The notes beneath the pieces are model-generated. The model did not search any database. It was given only the letters and a program-made list of their open reading frames with translations, and was not told the DNA's origin. Both the position numbers and the translations under genes were made by a program. This document shows, in pieces, positions 28,137 to 35,538 of a stretch of 64,000 nucleotides of DNA (its first letter is position 1; the number at the start of each line of letters is the position of its first letter). This DNA comes from Ligilactobacillus araffinosus DSM 20653 (lineage in GTDB: Bacteria > Bacillota > Bacilli > Lactobacillales > Lactobacillaceae), in the NCBI RefSeq assembly GCF_001435375.1, contig NZ_AYYZ01000029.1, forward strand, positions 335,903-399,902, written 5' to 3'.

Positions 28137-28970
28137 ATGCGAGTTCAATTAGGATTAAAAGGGAGCACTGATGACAGTCAATATCGTGATCGGCTGCAAT
28201 ATCATCCAGATGTTTTCGAGTTTTTTACCCAAGAAGACGACTTTACGACCGATGGATTGCAAAAGTTACGGTATGCGATTCAGGTAGTTCAAAATGAAGC
28301 AACAAGTAAAATCGTATTGCACCAACCAATGCGGTATCAAAAGACGATTTTTACAGAATTGATTGCACCGGAAAGTTGTTGTCCGGGACTTTATAAGTTT
28401 GTCGAGCAAAGCACGATTGATTTGTTACAGGTTGCGTATGATTTCGATGTTCAAGTGTTGATTCACGGGGCATATTTGCGCCAAACACCCAAATACATTG
28501 CGATGTATCCATCATTTGATGCTGCTCAAGATGCAGCTTTCAAGCGGATGGATCGGTTCAATGAAATGGGTGGGAATCATATCATGTTTGAAAACAGCAT
28601 TTCACCGATTTTTTATTACGGTGATCCGCAGTTTGAAGATCGAATTTTAGCTCATGGATACCGGTTAGCATTTGACACTTCGCACTGTTTTATTGCTGAG
28701 CACGGGAATAATGATAAGTTGGTTGCTTCAATCAAACATTTAATGGATGCGACGGTTCATTACCACCTCGTTGATTCAATGGGTGAGCATCATGACAGTT
28801 TAGTTCTTGGAACCGGGAAGATCGACTGGCGGCGTGTTTTACCGCTCCTTAATGAAAATTCAAAAGCAACGAGCATTTATGAAATCAATTTGGCAGATCC
28901 AACTGATGCTAAGGAACAGATGGAAAGCCATCGTTATTTGGTTGAATTAGCCAAAACACTAACTGACTAA
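28137..28970 (+). CDS. TIM-barrel protein, AP-endonuclease/xylose-isomerase-like
   Basis: 277-residue protein of the sugar phosphate isomerase/epimerase-like fold. Metal-binding pattern residues are visible as IHGAY, FENSIS, FDTSHCF, VHYHLVDSMGEHHDSLVLGTGKIDW (in pieces) and YEIN, which follow the End4/XylI strand order with His and Glu at strand ends. The enzymatic reaction cannot be named. The ribosome site is weak (GATGATGG). It is followed closely by a small membrane protein and lepB. Confidence 0.75.
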   Translation: MRVQLGLKGSTDDSQYRDRLQYHPDVFEFFTQEDDFTTDGLQKLRYAIQVVQNEATSKIVLHQPMRYQKTIFTELIAPESCCPGLYKFVEQSTIDLLQVAYDFDVQVLIHGAYLRQTPKYIAMYPSFDAAQDAAFKRMDRFNEMGGNHIMFENSISPIFYYGDPQFEDRILAHGYRLAFDTSHCFIAEHGNNDKLVASIKHLMDATVHYHLVDSMGEHHDSLVLGTGKIDWRRVLPLLNENSKATSIYEINLADPTDAKEQMESHRYLVELAKTLTD

Positions 28971-28989
28971 ATAAAGAAGAGGTAAGATT

Positions 28990-29394
28990 TTGGCAAAGAT
29001 ATTAAACGTTCTGATTGGAACGATTGGTATTTTATATATTTGCGGACAGGTTACTTATTATGGATTTGTCCGGTTGCTAAGTACGCTCGGCTATGATCAC
29101 GCCGCTACGGTTGTTGATGGCCATAAAATTATCTTTGATTGGGTGATTTTTATGGCATTTTTATTAGTAATTTTCGGATGTGTGGCGTTAGTTGCAAATT
29201 TTATCAAATTTCAAACCCCGCATTTAGGATTACGTTTGATCTTTAATATTGTTTGCATTTTTATGCCATTCTTACACATTAAAAATCATCTAACAATTCT
29301 TCTCGAGGGTGTATTTTTAATTTTGTTTGGGTTATACTTAGCTACAATAAGAAAATCTAAATTAATTAATGATAAAATTAATCTAAAACGATAG
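28990..29394 (+). CDS. Small four-segment membrane protein
   Basis: 134 residues with four hydrophobic helices (about 4-25, 48-70, 80-97, 103-121) and a Lys-rich C-terminal tail. Not recognised. TTG 28990 follows AAGAGGTAAG. It lies between the TIM-barrel gene and lepB with gaps of 19 and 12 bases, so it seems to be part of that transcript. Confidence 0.7.
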   Translation: MAKILNVLIGTIGILYICGQVTYYGFVRLLSTLGYDHAATVVDGHKIIFDWVIFMAFLLVIFGCVALVANFIKFQTPHLGLRLIFNIVCIFMPFLHIKNHLTILLEGVFLILFGLYLATIRKSKLINDKINLKR

Positions 29395-29406
29395 GGGCTA
29401 GTAGTT

Positions 29407-29997
29407 GTGTCATCATTTTTAAAAAACGTTGTCGCTCCAATTTTAACGGGATTGGCAATTGCAGCGTTCATCGTAACTTTTGTATTTCGAATCGTAAAGG
29501 TTGATGGGACTTCAATGTATCCTAATCTTCAAAATAACGAACATGTAATTGTATGGAAGTTAGGCAAGGTGCGGGAAGATTCCGTAGTTGTTTTTGACGC
29601 ATATGGCGTTGATAAAAACAATCCTAATGTTCAAAAGAATACGAAGTACGTTAAGCGGGTAATTGGAATGCCTGGTGACAAAATTGAATACAAAAACAAT
29701 GGTGATTTGTATGTTAACGGCAAGTACCAACCACAAAATTACATTACGAAGCAACAACGGACAAGCGGAACATTAACGTTGCTTTTACCAGAGGCAAAAG
29801 GCATTACTCTTGGAACAGGAAAAACATTTACCGTTCCGAAGAACTGTTACTTCGTTCTTGGTGATAACCGGGCAGATTCAAATGATAGCCGGTATTATGG
29901 ATTTGTTCCAAAAGATAAGATCGTCGGAATTGCGAAAGCACCATTCTGGAACAGTAAACATAAACTGATTAATGATTATTATCCAGCAACAAATTAA
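29407..29997 (+). CDS. lepB: Signal peptidase I
   Basis: 196-residue membrane-anchored Ser/Lys signal peptidase that cleaves Sec signal peptides outside the membrane. One N-terminal helix (about 8-28) precedes the catalytic Ser36 in DGTSMYPN; the general base is Lys83 in YVKRVIGMPGD; box E is LGDNRADSNDSRYYG. GTG 29407 is the start with AGGGG upstream. It ends a short transcript and is followed by a strong terminator. Confidence 0.95.
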   Translation: MSSFLKNVVAPILTGLAIAAFIVTFVFRIVKVDGTSMYPNLQNNEHVIVWKLGKVREDSVVVFDAYGVDKNNPNVQKNTKYVKRVIGMPGDKIEYKNNGDLYVNGKYQPQNYITKQQRTSGTLTLLLPEAKGITLGTGKTFTVPKNCYFVLGDNRADSNDSRYYGFVPKDKIVGIAKAPFWNSKHKLINDYYPATN

Positions 29998-30002
29998 AGA
30001 TT

Positions 30003-30035
30003 AAGGTGATGATGAGAGTGTCATCACCTTATTTA
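30003..30035 (+). terminator. Terminator after lepB
   Basis: AAGGTGATGA/TCATCACCTT stem (30003-30012/30021-30030), then ATTTAATT. Confidence 0.85.
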
Positions 30036-30107
30036 ATTACTATTATTGAATACGATGCTATTGTGCTAATGGCGGCGTTTGCGGGAGTTTATTTTCGGAA
30101 ATTTTCC

Positions 30108-30116
30108 TGATATAAT
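30108..30116 (+). promoter_or_regulatory. Extended -10 promoter of the nucleoside hydrolase
   Basis: TGATATAAT, 34 bases before the start codon. Confidence 0.65.
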
Positions 30117-30150
30117 TTAGCCATACTTAAAGTGATTGGATGTGAGGATA

Positions 30151-31089
30151 ATGACACCTGAAAAAATTATTCTTGATTGTGATCCCGGACATGATGATGC
30201 TTTAGCGTTAATGATGGCAGTTGCAAGCACGCAGATCAAATTATTGGGTGTAACAACGTCTGCTGGTAATCAAACGCCAGATAAAACATTAAATAATGCA
30301 TTACGGATGTTAACTTTGCTTGGTACAACGGATGTTCCAGTTGCTGGTGGGAATCACCGTCCGCTGATGCGGAATTTGAAGATTGCTGATTACGTTCATG
30401 GCGAAACTGGATTAGATGGAGCTGATTTACCGGAACCGACCTTTGAACCAGTTGACCAACCAGCAGTTGAATTAATTGCTGATATTTTACATTCTCAAAT
30501 TGAGCCAATTACGCTGGTTGTTACAGGACCAATGACTAATATTGCATTGTTTTTAAGAATTCATCCAGAATTAAAAAATAAAATCAAACAAATTGTTTTC
30601 ATGGGTGGCGCAGCCGGCCAAGGAAATGTTCACCCGACAACGGAATTCAATATGGCAGTTGATCCAGAAGCCGCTAAAATAGTTGTTAATGAAGGTATTC
30701 CGTTAGTGATGGCGGGCTTGAACGTTACGTTAAAAGCGCAAATTTGTTCTGATGATCTTGAAAGAATGCGCAAAATCAATAATCAGGTTGCTCAAGCAAT
30801 TACAGGACAAATGGAGTTTTATGGAAAATGGTACGGTCAGGACGAATTTGGTTTAGCTGGAACACCAGTCCATGATCCATGCACCATTGCTTATTTATTG
30901 AAACCTGCAATTTTTGAAACTCATACAGCCTACCTTGATGTTGAAACTCAGGGACAATTGACTGCAGGTGAGACAATAGTTGATTTCGCTGGATTAATGA
31001 ATCGGAAACCGAATGCGAAAGTCTTAATGAATCTTGATCGCCAACGGTTTGTCGATTTAATTATTGATTTACTTCATCAATTTGACTAA
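30151..31089 (+). CDS. Inosine-uridine-type nucleoside hydrolase
   Basis: 312-residue calcium-dependent ribonucleoside hydrolase that releases nucleobase and ribose. The metal site is DCDPGHDDALAL (Asp 9, 11, 15, 16); later blocks are VTGPMTNIAL, MGGAAGQGNVHPTTEFNM, DPEAA and PVHDPCTIAYLL, whose Asp completes the site. ATG 30151 is preferred to the in-frame TTG at 30136 because GTGAGG lies just before it. Monocistronic; close to RihC/RihA-type salvage enzymes. Confidence 0.92.
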   Translation: MTPEKIILDCDPGHDDALALMMAVASTQIKLLGVTTSAGNQTPDKTLNNALRMLTLLGTTDVPVAGGNHRPLMRNLKIADYVHGETGLDGADLPEPTFEPVDQPAVELIADILHSQIEPITLVVTGPMTNIALFLRIHPELKNKIKQIVFMGGAAGQGNVHPTTEFNMAVDPEAAKIVVNEGIPLVMAGLNVTLKAQICSDDLERMRKINNQVAQAITGQMEFYGKWYGQDEFGLAGTPVHDPCTIAYLLKPAIFETHTAYLDVETQGQLTAGETIVDFAGLMNRKPNAKVLMNLDRQRFVDLIIDLLHQFD

Positions 31090-31092
31090 AAG

Positions 31093-31121
31093 AAAAGGAT
31101 CGCTTCAATGCGATCCTTTTT
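31093..31121. terminator. Bidirectional terminator, nucleoside hydrolase and MFS
   Basis: AAAAGGATCGC/GCGATCCTTTT perfect 11-bp stem (31093-31103/31110-31120). Confidence 0.92.
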
Positions 31122-31124
31122 ACA

Positions 31125-32354
31125 TTATGCATTCTTTTTATTATTTCCCATTTTAAAACTAATTAAGACAATCAGCAGGTTGATTGCAGCTAGAATTGCA
31201 GTCATTACGAATACATCTGGATATGAAAAATGACCAGCAATAATTGAACCAAGCATTGGCCCAATAATACTTCCAATTGCCTGGAAAGATTGCATATAGC
31301 TGAAGACGCGACTAACAACGGCATCAGGGGCATTATTCATTAGGACCGTTTGGGCAAGTGGCAGTAACGCTGCATCCGAAATTCCAATCAGGAACCGGCA
31401 AATTCCTAGTGTATATACATTGCCGACCCAACTTGTTGCGAAAAAGACGCATCCGGAGAAAATCAATCCGGCAACTAAAACTTTGCGGGCACCAATTTGA
31501 TCGCCAAGATCACCGAATCGATGAGCAGCCATAATGGTTGCAATTCCAGGAAGGGCGGTGATAATTCCGCTGACAACGGATACGCTGCCATGGCCATGCA
31601 ACAGTTGCCGAACAAATAGACTGATAACTGGGTTGATTGACTTAGTAACAGCGTTTACCAGCATTGCGGTGATGAACATCGCAATGACGATTGGTAAACT
31701 GTTAACTTGAGCCAGTGCCGATTTTTCCTTTTGTGAAGCATTTTTGGCAACTTCATGTGGGGTAAATTCTTCTTTAACAAACACAAGGGCTAAAATTCCA
31801 GCAATGAACATAATGATTCCAAAAAGGTAGAAGGTCATCCGATAACCCCAAACTTCGGCAATCATTCCACCAATAATTGGGCCAATCAACTGTCCTCCGA
31901 CTCGACCAGTTGTTAAAATTCCCATTGCTTTTCCACCCTGATTATCAGGGACTTCACTTGCAACTAAGGCCTGCGAATTGCTATTGTATCCTGAAAAACA
32001 CCCATATACAAACCGCCAGAAAATCAAAATCCAAATATTATGTGCAAGTCCGCATAAAAATCCTGTAATACACATTCCAAACGCTGATCGTAAAATCATT
32101 GGTTTTCGTCCGGTCTGATCAGCTAATTTGCCCCATAAAGGCGAAACAATTGCTTGGCTAATAAAAGCGACAGCGTAAGCTAATCCGGAATAGAAAGTTA
32201 ATTGAACATTTGTAAAATGAGCCATTTGACTAATAAAAAGGGGTAAAAACGGCAAACACATACTGAATCCAGTCCCGGAAACAAAATCCCCAAATGCTAA
32301 AACATATAAGTTTTTCCGCCATTGAGGCATTTCCTTAATATTCAAATTGATCAT
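31125..32354 (-). CDS. MFS transporter (multidrug-efflux type)
   Basis: 409-residue, 12-segment major facilitator of the MdtG/TetA-like group. Motif A after helix 2 reads GKLADQTGRKPMILRSA, motif C-like GGQLIGPIIGGMIAEVWG lies in helix 5, and a second motif-A copy is RFGDLGDQIGARKVL. The start at 32354 (MINLNIKEMPQWRKN) is chosen because an upstream in-frame ATG at 32432 would lie before a TATACT box near 32375; the ribosome site is weak for both. It is divergent from the LytTR locus. Confidence 0.85.
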   Translation of the reverse strand: MINLNIKEMPQWRKNLYVLAFGDFVSGTGFSMCLPFLPLFISQMAHFTNVQLTFYSGLAYAVAFISQAIVSPLWGKLADQTGRKPMILRSAFGMCITGFLCGLAHNIWILIFWRFVYGCFSGYNSNSQALVASEVPDNQGGKAMGILTTGRVGGQLIGPIIGGMIAEVWGYRMTFYLFGIIMFIAGILALVFVKEEFTPHEVAKNASQKEKSALAQVNSLPIVIAMFITAMLVNAVTKSINPVISLFVRQLLHGHGSVSVVSGIITALPGIATIMAAHRFGDLGDQIGARKVLVAGLIFSGCVFFATSWVGNVYTLGICRFLIGISDAALLPLAQTVLMNNAPDAVVSRVFSYMQSFQAIGSIIGPMLGSIIAGHFSYPDVFVMTAILAAINLLIVLISFKMGNNKKNA

Positions 32355-32455
32355 CTTCTCAATCTCTAAATTAGTATACTTACTATTTAAAACTAAAATT
32401 CCAAAGATGTAAATATTAAAACGACTAACCATTTATCGTTAAAAAATGTCCGGTT

Positions 32456-32473
32456 AGCGAAAAAGGATTCGCT
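32456..32473. promoter_or_regulatory. Inverted repeat, candidate operator of the LytTR locus
   Basis: AGCGAA-N6-TTCGCT is a perfect inverted repeat. Its right half occupies the -35 position 17 bases before TATAGT (32491-32496), so a bound regulator would block or replace -35 recognition. Confidence 0.5.
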
Positions 32474-32496
32474 TGGAGGATAAAATTCGGTATAGT
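32468..32496 (+). promoter_or_regulatory. Promoter of the LytTR locus
   Basis: TATAGT at 32491-32496 with a poor -35 (TTCGCT) at the right spacing; likely depends on a regulator. Confidence 0.45.
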
Positions 32497-32532
32497 AAGA
32501 ATGAAATTATTTTAGGAGGGATCAGTTTAGAA

Positions 32533-32604
32533 ATGATAACATTAATTTTAATTGCATTGATTAGTCGTAAAATGATTGAAATTACAATGGCGGAGCAAAG
32601 TTAA
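32533..32604 (+). CDS. 23-residue leader ORF before the LytTR regulator
   Basis: A tiny ORF encoding MITLILIALISRKMIEITMA plus three residues, six of them Ile. A strong AGGAGGG (32514-32520) precedes it by 12 bases, and its TAA is directly followed by the ATG of the regulator without any gap, so it may serve translational coupling. It has a hydrophobic N-terminal half and could also be a small membrane peptide. There is no terminator between it and the next gene, so it is not a classical attenuator. Confidence 0.5.
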   Translation: MITLILIALISRKMIEITMAEQS

Positions 32605-33054
32605 ATGAAGTATCAATTTAAAGCAGATTCAGGGGTTAATGAAACCAACGTTTTAATTACAGCTCAAACAAAAAATCATGAAGTTGATGAAATTGAACGA
32701 GCACTTGAAAAAATTCAAGAAGGAAGTCAGATAATTACGATTAATGTACATCAGGCAGTTTATCGGATTCATTTTAATGAAATTATCTTTGTGGATGTTT
32801 GGGGGGATTATACCACTATTCATTTATTAGAACGGAATTTTAAAATTCACCAGCCACTTCATAAAATTGAAGAGCAACTTCAAGATGATCGGTTCGTTCG
32901 CGGTTCACGCAGTTTGATTTTAAACTTGGACTTTGTTGAAAAATTTCGCAGCAGTTTTTCAGGGACTTACTTAGTTGAAATGGCTAATCATCAGAAAGTT
33001 GCAATTTCACGACGATATTGGAAAAAGGTTAAGGAAAGGGTGTTTCAAAAATGA
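32605..33054 (+). CDS. LytTR-domain DNA-binding regulator
   Basis: 149-residue stand-alone LytTR protein without receiver domain. The LytTR fold is seen in QAVYRIHFNEIIFVDVWGDYTTIHL, followed by LHKIEEQLQDDRFVRGSRSLILNLDFVEKF and ISRRYWKKVKERVF. Such proteins with a membrane partner form LytTR regulatory systems, where the partner restrains the regulator. The ribosome site GGCGGAG is inside the 23-residue leader ORF. Its stop overlaps the start of the DUF3021 gene by 4 bases. Confidence 0.9.
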   Translation: MKYQFKADSGVNETNVLITAQTKNHEVDEIERALEKIQEGSQIITINVHQAVYRIHFNEIIFVDVWGDYTTIHLLERNFKIHQPLHKIEEQLQDDRFVRGSRSLILNLDFVEKFRSSFSGTYLVEMANHQKVAISRRYWKKVKERVFQK

Positions 33055-33470
33055 GATGGTTAATTGAACTGCTTCAACGAATGATTATTGGAATTGAAAT
33101 TGGAATTACCTGTTATGTTTGGATTGGCGTTACATGTTATTCATCGGTGAAGTTGACATTGCCAATTGCCACGGACATTTCTTTAATGGGCGCAGTAATT
33201 GGCATTGCAACTATCGTTTTCCGAATTCCGCAGCTTAATTATTATTTTGCATTCTTAATTCATTATCTCATTGTTTTAGCTGCAAGTTGGATTTTCTTGA
33301 AACCAATTTATAAAGTATATTATGGAATTAACTATCAATTTAATTTTCAAAGCATCTTATTTATTGCGGTTGTTTACCTTATTATCCAGTTAGTAATTCG
33401 TTTCATGCAAATTAATGAGGTTCAGCGCGTTAACCGTCGTTTAAAGCAAAAACAAAAGAATAACCACTGA
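33051..33470 (+). CDS. DUF3021-family four-segment membrane protein
   Basis: 139 residues with four hydrophobic helices (about 8-30, 42-58, 63-82, 98-117) and a basic C-terminal tail (RVNRRLKQKQKNNH). Size, topology and direct coupling (ATGA overlap) to the LytTR gene match the DUF3021 partner of LytTR systems, thought to hold the regulator at the membrane. A long bidirectional terminator follows. Confidence 0.85.
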   Translation: MRWLIELLQRMIIGIEIGITCYVWIGVTCYSSVKLTLPIATDISLMGAVIGIATIVFRIPQLNYYFAFLIHYLIVLAASWIFLKPIYKVYYGINYQFNFQSILFIAVVYLIIQLVIRFMQINEVQRVNRRLKQKQKNNH

Positions 33471-33517
33471 TATTTAATTCATTTCATCCGCGTTAATTTT
33501 TAGGCTCAGTAACCATA

Positions 33518-33576
33518 AAAACAAATCAGCCGAAGTCTTAATTTTAAAATTTAAGACTTCAGCTGATTTGTTTAAT
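33518..33576. terminator. Long bidirectional terminator
   Basis: A 24-bp stem with few mismatches (33518-33541/33550-33573) between the DUF3021 gene (+) and xerS (-), with A and T runs outside. Confidence 0.92.
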
Positions 33577-33618
33577 ATTCAAAATTGAAAGGGGACCAGG
33601 AGAAGAAGAGAAAGCGAC

Positions 33619-34671
33619 TTATTTTAACTTCCGAAGGGCGTCCTTTTGGGCTTCCTGATTGACGTGGGTATACAAATCAGTTGCGGATGTCCCTTTTTGC
33701 CCTAATTGTTGCGATACTAAGACACGGTCTTTGGTAATTTCATATAGCTCTGATGCCAGCGTATGCCGTAATTTGTGAGGTGTTAATGGATGTCCAAATG
33801 CGGTAGAATATTTTTTGATTAACTTTTCGATGGCATTATATGTAATGCGACGAACTTCACCATGATATTCAGTGACAAAGAAGGCCTTTTGATCCTTCGG
33901 TGGATTATACCGATCTTGGCGAATTTTAGCATAGCGTTCAACATATTGAACAACCCATGGCGCAATTGGAACAGAGTCCCGCATGCCGCCTTTTCGCGTA
34001 ACATCAAGCATTGCATCCTCAAGATGGAGGTCCTCAACATTGACGTTGGCTGCTTCTGAAACCCGAATTCCAGTCCCAAGAATCATCGCAGCAATGCAAA
34101 TATCGCGTTCTTTATTTTTCTTGAACGCAGTTAGAGCCCGCGGATCACAATTTTTTTCATACTCATTTTCGATAAAATCAATGAATTCATATTTCCGTTC
34201 ACCAGTGTACATGTGCGTTTCAAGGTTGTGAGCACGGTAATTCAACGTTTCCGTGGTATTTAATGAATCAATTTTAAGCATCACGTTATTGGTAAAATAT
34301 GGCTTTCCATCTTCGGTATCCGCTGTAACGGTCAAAAACTTAAACAATGATCGTAAAGCATTGATTGACCGGTTAATGGATGTTGGCGAATTAACGTGTC
34401 CTTGCTTATTTTTAGAATGTTTAAGGAAATCAATGTATAACATAATGTCTGACCGGCGTAATTGAGCAAGTGTTTCAACTTTGATTTCTTTATTTTGATT
34501 GGCATTTGAAATTCCTGATTCACGTAGCCAATCAAAGAATCGACGAAATTCCGTTAAATATTGATAAATGGTTGTAATGGAATGATTAGTTTGCAAATAA
34601 AAGTCTCGGATATAAATTGGTAGTTTTTTTAATTCAGTTTGGATTAGCGGCAAGTAACGATCGTGATCCAT
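33619..34671 (-). CDS. xerS: Tyrosine recombinase XerS
   Basis: 350-residue tyrosine recombinase of the single-recombinase XerS type known in streptococci, lactococci and some lactobacilli, which resolves chromosome dimers at dif. An N-terminal SAM-like domain (about 1-130) precedes the catalytic domain with Arg in TGIRVSEA (near 203), Lys in TRKGGMRDS (near 228), HKLRHTLA (near 299) and Tyr in TDLYTH (near 333). The usual His/Trp before the Tyr is Gln in QLGQKGTSA. The extra-long N-terminus and absence of phage genes favour XerS over an integrase. A dif-like palindrome lies 56 bases upstream. Confidence 0.88.
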   Translation of the reverse strand: MDHDRYLPLIQTELKKLPIYIRDFYLQTNHSITTIYQYLTEFRRFFDWLRESGISNANQNKEIKVETLAQLRRSDIMLYIDFLKHSKNKQGHVNSPTSINRSINALRSLFKFLTVTADTEDGKPYFTNNVMLKIDSLNTTETLNYRAHNLETHMYTGERKYEFIDFIENEYEKNCDPRALTAFKKNKERDICIAAMILGTGIRVSEAANVNVEDLHLEDAMLDVTRKGGMRDSVPIAPWVVQYVERYAKIRQDRYNPPKDQKAFFVTEYHGEVRRITYNAIEKLIKKYSTAFGHPLTPHKLRHTLASELYEITKDRVLVSQQLGQKGTSATDLYTHVNQEAQKDALRKLK

Positions 34672-34726
34672 ATCATAAATCCTTTCTAAAGCTCAACAAG
34701 GGGATAACTAATGTTTATATTTAACC

Positions 34727-34757
34727 CGTTATTAAAATTATAGTTTTAATGACCAAC
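34727..34757 (-). other. Candidate dif site (XerS target)
   Basis: Read on the minus strand the centre is a palindrome ATTAAAA-CTATAA-TTTTAAT (34731-34750). The 14 bases AAAACTATAATTTT (34734-34747) match the central part of the streptococcal/lactococcal difSL as I remember it. It is about 60 bases upstream of xerS, where difSL is found in streptococci. Exact borders are a guess. Confidence 0.55.
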
Positions 34758-34782
34758 ATATGCAACTCCAAAATAGGAAAAC

Positions 34783-35031
34783 TTAATGATTTAAATTATG
34801 ATGTTTTAATCGTTTAAAGCAAATCCGGTCACAGATTCCAATCATTGGTTCTTGAAATAATAATCCAAAAACCGTTCCAATATTAATAGCAACAATTTGA
34901 TGACTAATTAAAAATGTAATTGTAACGATAATGATTGCTGGTAAATAAACGGCAATCATTGCTTTGGTTGAATTTCCATTAAAAAGTCTGAATCGAATGA
35001 TTTGTATCAAATCATCTGCAGGATGCAGCAT
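34783..35031 (-). CDS. Small membrane protein, possibly a fragment
   Basis: 82 residues with two hydrophobic stretches (about 25-43 and 46-66) and a basic His-rich tail (CFKRLKHHNLNH). I do not recognise it. No good ribosome site precedes ATG 35031. It follows a 43-residue hydrophobic ORF after 5 bases in another frame, so both may be halves of one broken gene or a two-gene unit. Confidence 0.45.
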   Translation of the reverse strand: MLHPADDLIQIIRFRLFNGNSTKAMIAVYLPAIIIVTITFLISHQIVAINIGTVFGLLFQEPMIGICDRICFKRLKHHNLNH

Positions 35032-35036
35032 TCAAT

Positions 35037-35168
35037 TTACGCGTTGATATCGATACTGAATAAATCAACAAAAATGGTATTAATGATAAATAATGCATCC
35101 CAAATTACCATATATTGATGATAATCGACAAACAGCAAGTTCAATTTTAGATTGTTATTTGTATTCAT
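35037..35168 (-). CDS. 43-residue hydrophobic ORF
   Basis: Encodes a peptide starting MNTNNNLKLNLLFVDYHQYM and ending with a hydrophobic helix and SIDINA. A TATAAT box on the minus strand (35209-35214) is about 40 bases upstream, which supports transcription, but the ribosome site is poor. See the neighbouring 82-residue ORF. Confidence 0.35.
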   Translation of the reverse strand: MNTNNNLKLNLLFVDYHQYMVIWDALFIINTIFVDLFSIDINA

Positions 35169-35301
35169 TAGTAAGCATCATTCTTTTCTGATGTCGGTTA
35201 TTAAAACTATTATACTATAAATTAATAAGTTTGATTCGATTATATTAGTAAATGTAATTAATCGCTAAATTTTTCTAATTTATTTTTAATTTAATTAATG
35301 A

Positions 35302-35330
35302 TTGACAAATTATTGATTAAAAAATACAAT
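35302..35330 (+). promoter_or_regulatory. Promoter of the asnA attenuator transcript
   Basis: Perfect TTGACA (35302-35307), 17-bp spacer, TACAAT (35325-35330). Transcription should start near 35337, giving a 200-base leader before asnA. Confidence 0.85.
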
Positions 35331-35364
35331 GTAAACAAGGTTTAAATAGTTAGGAGGAATTCAA

Positions 35365-35439
35365 ATGGCTAATCGCAATAATAACGGTAATAATTTAAAT
35401 AATAATATTTATCGCCATATTATTGCAGAAAGCCAGTAA
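35365..35439 (+). CDS. Asparagine-rich leader peptide of asnA
   Basis: 24-residue ORF encoding MANRNNNGNNLNNNIYRHII plus AESQ. Nine of the first 14 residues are Asn (eight AAT, one AAC codon, 35371-35406). AGGAGG (35352-35357) lies 7 bases before ATG, so it is built for strong translation. It stands between a consensus promoter and a rho-independent terminator in front of asparagine synthetase. This is exactly the architecture of amino-acid biosynthetic leader peptides such as trpL or hisL. No such ORF is expected by chance beside this gene. Confidence 0.85.
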   Translation: MANRNNNGNNLNNNIYRHIIAESQ

Positions 35440-35501
35440 ATTTTAATTCATCATGCTATTAAAGCTTTATATTAAAAAAGTATGAGAATCGGCTATCTGT
35501 A
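35424..35501 (+). promoter_or_regulatory. Candidate antiterminator of the asnA leader
   Basis: Bases 35424-35434 (end of the leader ORF) can pair with 35491-35501: ten pairs including one G-U and one A-A mismatch. The right half covers eight of the 12 bases of the 5' terminator arm, so the two structures exclude each other. A ribosome at the leader stop codon (35437-35439) would mask the left half; one stalled at the Asn codons would leave it free. A further 7-bp hairpin (35401-35407/35418-35424) may act as pause structure. Confidence 0.6.
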
Positions 35502-35524
35502 TAATTAGATAGTCGATTTTTTTT
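35487..35524 (+). terminator. Attenuator terminator in the asnA leader
   Basis: 12-bp stem with one G-U (35487-35498/35507-35518), 8-base loop, eight T (35517-35524). The asnA ribosome site AGGAGG begins at the next base. Confidence 0.92.
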
Positions 35525-35538
35525 AGGAGGAATTTGCA

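Noticed and set aside
33619-34671. Phage or genomic-island integrase
   Set aside because: No att repeats, tRNA or phage genes are nearby; protein layout and the dif-like site fit the housekeeping recombinase XerS.
35331-35524. T-box leader before asnA
   Set aside because: The leader lacks the conserved T-box sequence (AGGGTGGNACCGCG type) and specifier-loop architecture; the Asn-rich ORF and a simple terminator explain it better.
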